NCBI GenBank assembly: GCA_027579435.1 | Contig: JANBPK010000709.1 | Coordinates: 191,184 to 255,183, forward strand | Source of the DNA: Candolleomyces eurysporus | Lineage: Eukaryota; Basidiomycota; Agaricomycetes; Agaricales; Psathyrellaceae | Direction: 5' to 3' | Length of the DNA: 64,000 nt | Part shown: piece after piece, positions 10,045 to 19,596 of the stretch | Layout: each line of letters opens with the position of its first letter | How positions within the stretch are numbered: position 1 is the first letter of the stretch | The notes under the pieces: generated by a model | Told to the model about the DNA's origin: nothing | Database searches by the model: none | The model's input: only the letters and a program-made list of their open reading frames with translations | Translations under genes and position numbers: made by a program

Positions 10045-12575
10045 TTACGACGAAGAATCCTGAGCGGGCGCTCCGCTGCCCGCTCGCTTCAGCAGCAACT
10101 GTTGGTAATTCTCCCATGTCGAGATCAGCTACAGGGCAATACATTAATTTAATAATAGAGAGTAAACAGTATGCCAGCACCCACCTCTTTCTGTCTCGAG
10201 ATCATCCCCTCCAAGAACGCATGAAGCGTGTCCTTGAAGTCATCAATCCTCTCCTGCTCAAATCGAGCCACTTCAATTTTGACCAACTTGCAAACGTGGT
10301 CGTACTCGTGTTTCGCATCAAGGACACGCCTCTCAGCCTGGAACAAACATACATATTGTGTTGTCAGCACCCACACACACGGTTCCGGCACCGCGATGAT
10401 TGAAAATGACTGACCTCGGCAATCTGGCTTAACGAGTATCCCAGTCGTTCCGTGGGTATACGACCCTGCGCCCTATTCCTTTCGTGGTTCTGCTTCGTCC
10501 GCAAAAGGTCGCTCTCTGCGTTCTTCCATGCATAGAATACCCTGATCCGTGACGAGAACGCAGCCTACATTATAATTGCTGTCAGAAAAACGCAACTATA
10601 GCTTGTCAACGCTACACTCACTCGGACAGAGTTAATCAGACGAGCATATTCGTCTACAGTAGCCATCAACGTCGACATGTCCTGCTCTGACTGGGTACTC
10701 TGGATCTCCTGAGCAGTTCTTTCCACGTCGGCAAGTTCACCTAGGGCAACCGACAGTTGCTTCCCCACATCAGACGCAGAGAGGTCCGACACCGCCTGGG
10801 CAAATTCACCAATCACTCCAGAGAGTTCTTTGAAGCATGGTTTCAGTCGAAGTCACAAACAGATGAGAAAGGTAAGCATACCTAGCCGATGCTTGGCCAC
10901 CAGTTCAATCGCTTTGGCCAGTCCTCGAAGTTGTGACTCGAGACTGTCTAGGTAAGATTTCTGCTTGTCAAACCACTGAACGCAAGCAACATTGAGTACA
11001 AGTCATCCCCAACGACATGTAAAGTAACAAACCTCGTCCGTCTCATTGAATCTCGGCCCAGTCAAACTCGACCCAATAGACGCAAGCAGTCCACCCTTGT
11101 CTTGAGAAGGGGCCGGTTTCCTATGCTTGATCTATAACTGCATCAGCAAAAGCCCATGGTTCTCAGTTAGAGCGAAAGAGATAACACTGACATCCAGCGA
11201 GAAAGTGTCGCTCTCCAAGAACAACTTCAAATCTGCATCCTTTCCAAGTTGCGGGTGATTCGCAATCTTCTGAATACACTTTTCCAACGCCAGCCGACGC
11301 TGCCTCAAAAACTGATCTTCAAACCGTCCAAAGGTATTCTTCTCCGGGACTGGAGGTACGACAACTCCAGGATTGTTAAAGCACAACGTTTCGTATAGCC
11401 ATACAAAGTCGGAATACCGGCGTAGCACTGAGAAGGCGGACTTCTGGAACTGGGGCGAGGTAGTCTGTGATCAAAGGCAATATGTCAGATGCTTATCCCA
11501 ACGAAGGGATAGATATTCGCTGATGGATCACACATACCCGAGTGTGCACAGTATACATGGTGAACGGGCGAATAGGGTCTCCAACTTTCTGCGGATCGTC
11601 AACCGTGATCACGAACACAGGCAGCAGCCCATTATCAGCCTTCTTCGGGGTGGTCTATCAAACCAAAACTTCCACTGAGAATCCTTTCACAACCAGACCA
11701 AGAAACGCAGGACTCACCGGAGACCTCGCATCGTCCAGGCTCGTCCGCTTGATCGTCTGGCTAATAGGCTTGTCATCGTCGCTATCTTCGTCCGCCTGTA
11801 CAGGAGGCACCGTCATAATGGGTGCAGGCGGCAGCGCAGTCTGGCCCCAGCCACCCACACCGGTATCGTCGTTCTGCGATTGCCATCCTCCGCCACCACT
11901 GCTGAGAATATCCGGACCGCCGAGCGACAGACCCGCCAGTGTGTTCTCCAACACATTCGAGCTTCGGTCCAGCGGCGAGATGACGGTAGAGCTCGACCCA
12001 ATAGCCGGCGAGAACGAGGAATGTTCGGCCTGGATGGCAGAAGGAGGCGTCAAAGCCCTGGTCGTCGGTGTTGGGAGGTCTTCAGCCGACGAAGCGATGG
12101 GTGGAAGGAGTTCGGAGGGCAATGAGGTGCGGCGGATATTTTCCGATGGAGGCAGAATAGTATTGGCCTTTGGCTGCTCCACGACCTGCGATAGCGACGG
12201 CGCGATGCTTTCTCTGAACCCCGGAGAGCGTAGGGTACCCAGCGGACGGTTGTCCTCATCATCATCTTGGGCCGCAACGGCTGCGGAGTCCAGGGGGTCT
12301 GACGGTGGTTTGACTTCCTCTTCCACATGTTCAGTAGGTTCAGGATCTGTTGGAGTCTCGCTGTATGGGTTTACGGGGCTGTAGGGTGAGGTATCGTCAT
12401 CGAGAGTTGTAGTAGTTGTCGTGCTGCCGAAGGCGTTTTCCTCGTGTCCCCCGAAGGGACTTGCCCAGGGATCTGGTGAAGAACGACCCCCAAAGGGATC
12501 TGCGAAAGGGCTTGCGAAAGGGTTGCTCTCGAGAGCTTGTCGTGAAGGAGCCAAAAGGTCGTCAAAGGCGTCCAT
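10045..12575 (-). CDS. VPS5: Retromer sorting nexin Vps5 (SNX1/2 type)
   Basis: Exons, complement: 10045-10128, 10185-10337, 10415-10564, 10622-10827, 10882-10975, 11033-11131, 11192-11464, 11538-11654, 11718-12575; 677 aa, matching yeast Vps5. It is a membrane-bending subunit of retromer that returns cargo from endosomes to the Golgi. The first 285 residues are Ser/Pro/Asp-rich, disordered and begin MDAFDDLLAP. A PX domain spans about 296-415, with RRYSDFVWLYE and PPVPEKNTFGRFE for phosphoinositide binding. A BAR domain fills about 440-670 (DEWFDKQKSYLDSLE through FLEGMISRQKE). The C-terminus is a short tail ending in DSSS. Every exon junction keeps the frame and reproduces the family sequence. 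Confidence 0.93.
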
Positions 12576-12888
12576 GGTATGCGCGTCAGAGGAAGTTGAG
12601 AGCTAGCATCTAAATTGATTGAACTGGCATACTGTAACAGGGCTATTCGATTACATAACGTTCACTACAACTGCCCCTATTCTTTACTCTACTCTTGAAA
12701 ACATAGTGCATAACTAGTGGTATGGTGCCTGGGGTATCTACATATGCGGAAACAAACGAAAGCATGCGATGAAAATTTTGTGTGAAGGACGATGCGATAG
12801 TGACGGAATAAAGTACAAGTCAACACTTGACGGATTGGATTGAACGGCATTCACGGGGAGATGAAAGAACGAATTGGAAATGGAACTC
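12576..12888. promoter_or_regulatory. vps5 upstream region
   Basis: 313 bp between the vps5 start and the stop of the next minus-strand gene. No gene is seen. It carries the vps5 promoter and the 3' UTR of the coiled-coil gene. Confidence 0.4.
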
Positions 12889-13742
12889 TCATGACATGAG
12901 CTTATCACCCCAGACAAGCCGGTGACGATGGGCACGGTACGCTCCTTTCAGCGCTATCCACGACGCGCAAAAACAGAGAATGAATGATACCACAAAGAGC
13001 GTCCGCATGATCAGCTTCCACCGTAAGGACACGGGACTTGAAGATGTGAAAATGATGAGTCTCCAACGCTCATAGAATTCCGTGTTGAGCCAGTTCAGGT
13101 CGTCGACCAGGTTCTTTGCCTGGCAAGTTTTCCGAATGTGAGATGAGGGGGCGCAGTGAGATGCGCAGAGACTCTCACCTTTTGACGACCAGATTCATAC
13201 ACGTCGAAGATATCCTGCACCTGTGCCCGCACAGTTGGCAAGGTCTCAGCCAGATCCTCTAGCACCTCCCTTGAGTCCTGCAAATCCCGATGGATACCAG
13301 GAACTTGGTGGTGGACAGCACGATCTGCGCGTTTGGTATTCCTCTGGGTCAAGGGTTAGGCGACGAATGAGAACGGGAAGCAGATTACGCACTTGCAAGC
13401 CACTGAAGGCTTCACTGAGCAGACTGTCTATAGCTCTGAAATTGCTGAGGTTTTCGGAGAGCTTCGACTAATTGACGCTGAGCTCAGTGGATGAAACCCA
13501 ATAGGAGGAAAGCACGAAGCCTACCTCCAAATCTTTCATCTGTCCCTCGTATTGCGCAGCTTGCTTGGAGACCTTCTTGAGTGCGTACTCCAGCCTGTGT
13601 AAGTCTTGTCAGAACTATGGCTCTGAGGTGACAGGGAGGTGACCCACTTGACAGCGACGGAGGCAGAGGGGTCGGGAGGAAGGTGCAGAGAGCTTGCACT
13701 GGCAGCCTGTCGACCCGGTCGGAATGGCTGAAGGCTGGACAT
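12889..13742 (-). CDS. Uncharacterised coiled-coil protein with C-terminal membrane anchor
   Basis: Exons, complement: 12889-13119, 13179-13343, 13393-13467, 13525-13594, 13648-13742; 211 aa. Not recognised as a named family. The N-terminus is Ser/Pro-rich (MSSLQPFRPGRQAASASS). Residues about 30-150 are predicted helical coiled coil with heptad-like hydrophobics (LEYALKKVSKQAAQYEGQM; LEDLAETLPTVRAQVQDIF). A single hydrophobic segment near residues 172-190 (TLFVVSFILCFCASWIAL) is followed by a basic tail. This layout suggests a tail-anchored membrane protein such as a tether or SNARE-associated factor, but that is inference. The five exons join without frame breaks, which supports a real gene. 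Confidence 0.7.
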
Positions 13743-14083
13743 CGTGGATGATTTCACCAGCGAGAACAAGAGGTCGCTGAAAGATTGGTTGGGGACTGCT
13801 AGAGTTCGAGAACGAACGAGGTCGTGGGGCGCCAATAGCGCAAACGGTAAAGAGTGGGTCCGGCCATCAAAGCTATTTCCTGTTTTCGGACCGATCCACC
13901 ACCCGGTAACTAAATCCCCTGCAACCAGGCTGCAACAGAAACAGATGGAACCCTGGACTTCGACCCGACAACACGCTGTTTCTTCAATTACTCGGATCAT
14001 GGGAGCTTGCCATTCGACAGAGCAAAAAGGAATTGTGAAGGAAAGAATCAATGCCATATTACAAGATTTGTCTTCTTCCAACT
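13743..14083. promoter_or_regulatory. Upstream region of the coiled-coil gene
   Basis: 341 bp between two minus-strand genes. A plus-strand open frame runs through here (13744-14289), but it is antisense to the next gene's last exon and has no coding character. I treat the region as promoter. Confidence 0.4.
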
Positions 14084-14545
14084 TTACAGGATTCGAGTTT
14101 CAGACGGCCAACTACCCTCTCCTCCCTGCTTTGCATCGTCTATCTCTTCTGATAGATCTGCTCCACCGCTTGTCGGCTGATCCAACAAACCCGCCTGGTT
14201 CTCATCGGCTCCTTGCCTGCCTCCCTCTTTCACTTCAGACGTCGCATAGTATGTACTATCAACCTTGGCAGTTGTATTGGCGTTGTTGAATCCTCGCTGA
14301 GCTTTCTGGGACCAAACGTTGGCTGCTGATCCGTAACCACCAGATGAGGTTGCTGTTTGGATGCCATCTGTCAGAAATATCGCTTGAGAAACATTGAACG
14401 TCGATTCCTTACAATCATATTCGCCGGGAATGTTTCCTTGAACTGAGCAAGTTGGTCAGAACATGCTATCGCTTCGACAAGCGTTTTAACAAACGAACGC
14501 ACCATCTTGAGATGTGGCTTGGGATTTTTGCGTATTTTGACTCAT
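14084..14545 (-). CDS. Small Gly-rich hydrophilic protein, three exons
   Basis: Exons, complement: 14084-14367, 14412-14441, 14503-14545; 118 aa. No exon is long enough to stand out alone, but good donors (GTGCGT, GTAAGG) and CAG acceptors join them into one open frame. The protein begins MSQNTQKSQATSQD, continues with GEYDYGIQTATSSGGYGSA, and ends EGSWPSETRIL. It contains about 14% Gly, is rich in Ser, Thr, Gln, Asp and Glu, and has no Cys or hydrophobic segment. The composition resembles hydrophilins or LEA-like stress proteins; that is inference from composition only. It is transcribed away from the DUF202 gene at 14910 and shares a 364-bp promoter region with it. Confidence 0.65.
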
Positions 14546-14909
14546 GGCTGTAGTTTTTGACAATAAAGTTCTTGTAAAACCTGAATTGCTGAAAGGTCAC
14601 TGCTATATAGTACGAACGCCGTGACGTCACCTTGGCTCTGCTGCTTTAGTGAGACCCCTGGGGACCACTTGGGGACCACAGTGACGATGAAATCCGTCAT
14701 AAAAGCCCCACCAATCTCGCAATCCAACTGGCGCAGTCCTGCTGACCCCGGACAAGGAACCCTGGCAAGATTTTCCTGGTAGCAAGCGCCCATAACCAAA
14801 CTTGATCAATGATCGCAAATCCGGGGAACTATTGCGCAAGTCAACGGACTTGGCAATCGAACCCTTGACACCTCCCACCACTACCACCACCACCACCACC
14901 GGGAGCAAC
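14546..14909. promoter_or_regulatory. Divergent promoter between the 118-aa gene and the DUF202 gene
   Basis: 364 bp between two outward-facing starts. A CCA/CAC trinucleotide run (about 14874-14900) lies just before the plus-strand ATG, probably in its 5' leader. No other gene is seen. Confidence 0.5.
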
Positions 14910-15367
14910 ATGTCCACCCAACCCGAATCCCACTCGAGCTACCTCGTCCCCAACACAGGCAGCACAGCTCGCGATTTCTGCATGCTCGAGCGCAACCTCC
15001 TCTCCCACCTCAAACTCGCTCTCCTCCTCTCCGTCCTCTCCGCGTCCATCCTCCTCCGCGCCCGGCTCGTCCCCATCGACGAGGGTCAGAAACCCAATGG
15101 TGGAACACCCCTAGCTTCGGTCGAATTCGCTGCTGCGATCTTGTGTATTGTCGCTGGAGGCTGGGAGTATTATCAGGGGTACTGGGATTTGCGGACGTCC
15201 AGACCGTTTTTGGTCGCGCCGAAGTGAGTCGTCGGACTCCTACTATTACAGCTGGACGGGGTGCTCATTGAATATCTTTCTTACTTTTCAGAATCCACCT
15301 TACTCTCATGTCGCTTGTGGCCATGACTGTGTTCGGGACTTGCATCGCACTTCTTGTGTTTGCCTAG
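14910..15367 (+). CDS. DUF202-domain small membrane protein
   Basis: Exons 14910-15223 and 15292-15367; 129 aa. The N-terminal part has the DUF202 pattern (ARDFCMLERNLLSHLKLAL), which resembles the transmembrane domain found in bacterial YidH and the yeast VTC proteins. Three membrane segments are visible: LALLLSVLSASILL, FAAAILCIVAGGWEYYQGYW and the second-exon segment MSLVAMTVFGTCIALLVFA. The protein ends directly after the third span. The function of stand-alone DUF202 proteins in fungi is not known; an endomembrane or vacuolar location is inferred from the VTC similarity. The intron GTGAGT...CAG is required, because without it the third span is lost. Confidence 0.75.
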
Positions 15368-15978
15368 ATAACGGTGGTCCCCCGGATCTGCCCGTTGTCC
15401 GGTCTGACGACATCCAGCCTATTTATTGTCAAGCTCTCGACAGGGGGCCCTCGAAGAGCCTGTCACGAGGTAATTCGACGCCTGTCCGCCACAAGGGCTT
15501 GGCATACCTTCGTGACAGGCCAGGAGAAGATACACTCCCCTCGCTCCTGAACCCGGACCGTTTCCACCCTCTTTTACCCACCAACTGCCCTTCTTCACCT
15601 CAACACTCATGAAAGGAGACGACAGAACGATAACGATTTCAAACCAGGAGAATCATGTATCTAAACGTACATAAATAGCAATAGACATTGGGACGACAGC
15701 GAGAGGTATTTGGGAACGAAAACAGTTTGCGTGCGTGCGACAAGACAGCGATAACTTAAAAAGANGAGGCAGAGTGAACGAAAAAAAGAAGACGAGACCG
15801 AGAGGCATTGAGAGACAAAAAGAGATGAAAAGAGACGGGATTGAGATATAATGAGATGAGAAGGAAAAATTGAACGAATCCGAGAGAGAAAAAAAGAACA
15901 AAGGAAAAAAGAGAGATAAAAAAAACAGTTCATATGCATGCATAGAGTTCATAACAAGACCTTAGTTTCATCCACCGT
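15368..15978. other. Convergent 3' region with a purine-rich tract
   Basis: 611 bp between two converging stops. The left half shows no coding signal. From about 15770 to 15930 the plus strand is almost only A and G (runs such as GAGAGAAAAAAAG), so the minus-strand gene would have a C/T-rich 3' UTR. An N lies at 15765. Confidence 0.55.
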
Positions 15979-18537
15979 TCAAAGCCGGTGATTCCTCGTA
16001 GAACTTCCTCCACTCCTACTTCCAGGCAACGCGTACAACCCCCTCTCCCGATCTCTGCTACTCCGCTTCTCCGCCTTGGTAGCTCGGTTCTCCTGCTGGG
16101 TCGGTGGGTCAAAGGTTCCCGTGTTCACCGATGTCCGTCTGGAAGTCCGCAAGGGTGTCAAAGGAATATCAGACTTGACTCCCAAACTCCCTGTCGCCTT
16201 CGAACTTGGCTTCCCAAGCCCATGACCGCCCTCGACGAACCGCTTAGCCTCGGCGTACACCGCATTATAGTGGTTCTCGTCCCCGTTCGACCCAGTGCTC
16301 GAAACACTCGACGACCGTGGCCTTCCACCCGAAAAGGTCCGACTAGGAACCTTCTTCATAGGCGTGGAGATCATGCTCGTCGTCAAGCCTTGCTTGTACT
16401 TGTCAGCACTCTTGGACGACCTCCTCTCCCGCTCCCTCTCCGCCTCGCGGTTCTCAGCTCTCCTCTGCTGCTTCTCCCTCTCCGCTCGAATCCGCCTCCT
16501 CTCCTCCCTCTCCGCCTCGCGACTCCCACTTCCAGACGTCCTCCGTCTCGAGCCGGGACCTCTCGGACCCCTCGGTACTCTGTTCAAAGAATACCCGGTC
16601 TGAACATGGTTCGCCGTCCCAGGTGTAGGGGCGGTAACGATAACCTTCGTAGGGCCAGTCATGAGCACCCTGATATCCCTCTCCTGGTTCGCCTTGTCAG
16701 CGTCAGCCGCAGGCTTCATAGGTGTCTCAAGCACTGGATGCTGCTGCTGTTGAGTGGCGATCGCAGGAAGGTCTTGAGGAACCTGATCCCGTTCTTCATC
16801 CTCCAACGTACTGCTGACGGTATCGCCCCGAGTCGAAGCCCCAAGGTTAACCGAGAACCTCTTCACAAGCCCTCTGATCTGGTCCATCCCACTGCCCTCG
16901 TTCTGCACAAAGTCGGACATGGGCCTTGTCGACAACTTCCTGCTTTCCTTCGACATCGTGGGTGTAGTATCCAAATCCGCCTCCTTGAACGAGGGTGGTG
17001 CCATAGTGCTACTAGCCCGTCCCTTGGTCGACCTCGACGCGCAGCTCCCCTGAGAGGACGCCCGAGACCTGAGCTGCCTGTCCACTTCGTCTTCCGAGTC
17101 ATCTTTGCCTTGAGACAGCCGCTCGTCGTACCCAGGGCTTGGAGGTGGGCCAACGGGGGGGTCGGGCAAGTTCCTCTCGTCCTTCTCCACAAACTTGCTC
17201 GCGCGCTTCTTGATAAACTCAAAAACCTGCGAGGCTCTCTTCTGCGGCGTTCCAGGACCGGTGCTTGACTTATAACCGAGGGTGTTACTAGATGGCCTGT
17301 TCGAGGGTGCTTTCTGAGTTGTCTTGGTCAAGGTGCTGTCGTTGGAAGGAACTTTCTTGATATCGCGTTGGAATGACGAGTTGAGGTATTCTTCGTCCTC
17401 TCCGAAGATCTGAGATGCGCTAGTTGAGATACTGAGTTCGACGTCCATAGATGAGATGGCTGGATTGTCAACGGTCATTTCAGCCGAGTAAGAGATGTCT
17501 TCTCCGGCAAAGGGAGGTCCTTGTTCCGAGTTGGGTGTGGATAGCGCAAAGGATGAATGTGTTGAGATGCTGGAAGTTTCGAGTTCCCTATAGCACGACA
17601 TGAGCGCCTGCGGATGGAAATACTAATCATATAAACTCACCCTAGGAAGCGTTCAGCCCAAGAAATATCGCCCTCGCTGGCATCTGCTGGCTTATTGTCG
17701 GTAGAGGCACCAAGTAGCTGGCGCAAAGTAGATCCACTCCGTCTGCACTGGGCTTTACCGCCAGTGGCAACAATCTTGTCGTCGTCATCTTCGTCTGCCA
17801 GGGGAACCTCCCGGTATGCCTTCTTTGAAGGTTGTTTCTGAACCTCGTCACTAGTGTCATTGTTGGAAAAGACACCTTCAGGTAGTTGACCTTGTTCATC
17901 GTACAAGCTAACCAAGCTAACGAGGCTAGGCTCAGAGCGCAGTTTGAGCACTCGACTGTCGTTGGCGTTCAGGTGAGTACTATCCCTATTCTTCTTCTTC
18001 TTCTCTGTTGCAAGGACCTCTTCGGGACCTTGGGATAAACGTTGTTTGCGATAAACAGTAACATTATAGCCTCCTTGTTGTCTGGTGTTGAGGGAAGCGC
18101 TGGAGAGACTGACGGTGGATGCACTAGGTGCTAGAGTGGAATAACCAGTGGGCTGCTGGTATACTTGATGTGAGCCTTGTGCAGAGAGTACAGCATTGAT
18201 TGGGTGAGCTGGAGGTAACCAAGGTCAGTTAAACGTAAGCCCATGGAAACGAAATGAACATACGCATTGGGGGCAAGTTGGAGTAGTCTACTTCATGTGC
18301 AACTGCATATCTGGCACTTGAGCTGCGCAATAGACGATGAACAGCGGCCTCGTTTTCCTCCTCATCCTGAGCTTGCTCACCAAGAGCGGAGGAGCTGCGA
18401 GGATATGGGGCGCCGGCGACAGTGTTGAAGGTCGCTGACCCTCGCTTGGAATTAGGCAAGGGAGGGACATCTTTGCTATGTCTGGATTTCGTGTTCTTCT
18501 TGCCTCCCATAGAGAGAAGACGTTTGAAAAAGCCCAT
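15979..18537 (-). CDS. Large Ser-rich disordered protein, basidiomycete type
   Basis: Exons, complement: 15979-17587, 17641-18208, 18264-18537; 816 aa. No known domain is seen. It starts with a short basic amphipathic segment (MGFFKRLLSMGGKK), and NLPPMPHPINAVLS spans the first intron. Blocks such as PSASTVSLSSASLNTR and YNVTVYRKQR look constrained, while most of the rest is Ser/Thr/Pro-rich and disordered. Near residues 620-665 a strongly charged Glu/Arg stretch (REEREERRRIRAEREK-like) suggests a single stable alpha helix. A scaffold or signalling role is possible but unsupported. The exon phases agree exactly. Confidence 0.7.
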
Positions 18538-19596
18538 CTTCGTTGATATATCGTCGTTCGGATTTATACTTCAAAGATTGTCGGTTGGAATGAGCGTGCG
18601 TGCAGGGATGCAAGGTGTGCGTTGGTCGAAGTTCGTAGCGAGGTTCGTCGTCGAGTTGATGGTGGTCGACGTGCGGTCGTTGGTCGCCTTGCGCGCCGTT
18701 AAGCTCGACGTTGGCGTTATAACGTGCAAGAGCTGGCGTTATGAATGTAACAAGAAGGAATTCGAACAGGAGCCAAATCCACGCAAATAACCCCCGGACG
18801 CGCCCAGTCATGTGACCGCGATCCGTTGCTTCGTGACGGTGACATAAGTGTCGGACAGGCACATTGGGAAGGTCTGCCCCTATCTCGATTGCTGTATGTG
18901 CAAAGCAATAGGCAGCACCGAAGAATGTCTTTAGATGTCGTTGAATTCGACTGCATGATTAAAAGGCCCCAAGTCATTACCGGGATTCAGTCTCTGAGAG
19001 TGTGTTTAGCGTCGGTTGCTCAAAATTCGTCGATAGCGCTCACCTCTCTATATTCTGATACCATTAGCAGAAGCTATATTGACAGATGACACTCGTTACT
19101 CAAATAGCAACAGCCTTGTTTGCTGATGACTCTGATGAGTGGTGAAGCCGGTCTCTGATAGAAAGACATGGACTCAGAGGAAAGTCAGAGAGTGGGTAAA
19201 CCTCCTTGATCATCCATTCCATTTGAACCCGGTCCTCTTGGTGCCCAGGATTGTGTCCCTGTATTGGCCTTGAGCGATTTTTAGTGTCATTTGTCGAAAT
19301 GTCATAGCATTTCCGGAGACAGAGAGAACGAAAGAAGAGAGGCCAATGATAATCGATGTAACTGTCACAGACGCGTTACGCGCAACGCGTGATTTCACTC
19401 ACAGTCCGTCGCGTCACACATTTGGCTGTGTCCCGGCACTCTTCGTCTCGTCTGAACCACGCTTCTTGGAGCTTTTGAGCCCAAGGAACTATAAATTACT
19501 CTAGGCGGCCCCTAGAATCACGCTGGCGCCTATCCCGAGACCACTTATCGTGCACAGCCCTCTCAACGTGCCAGACACCAATCTTCAGATACAGCA
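18538..19596. promoter_or_regulatory. Divergent promoter region, 1.06 kb
   Basis: The region separates the start of the 816-aa gene (-) from the pol32 start (+). I see no gene. Its right part holds two ACGCGT boxes (listed separately), and an A/T-rich stretch (TATAAATTAC) lies at about 19489-19499, some 100 bp before the pol32 ATG, as a possible TATA element. Confidence 0.5.
19371..19390 (+). promoter_or_regulatory. Pair of MluI cell-cycle boxes (MCB) upstream of pol32
   Basis: ACGCGT occurs at 19371-19376 and again at 19385-19390, about 210 bp upstream of the pol32 start. ACGCGT is the MCB core bound by MBF in yeasts, which drives G1/S expression of DNA-replication genes. A pair next to a polymerase delta subunit fits that role. 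Binding itself is inferred. Confidence 0.6.

Noticed and set aside
13744..14289. 181-codon plus-strand open frame
   Set aside because: Its second half is antisense to the three-exon 118-aa gene, it has no domain, and it has no supporting splice pattern.
15988..17268. 426-codon plus-strand open frame
   Set aside because: Fully antisense to the 816-aa protein; Arg/Pro/Leu-rich shadow of Ser/Arg codons.
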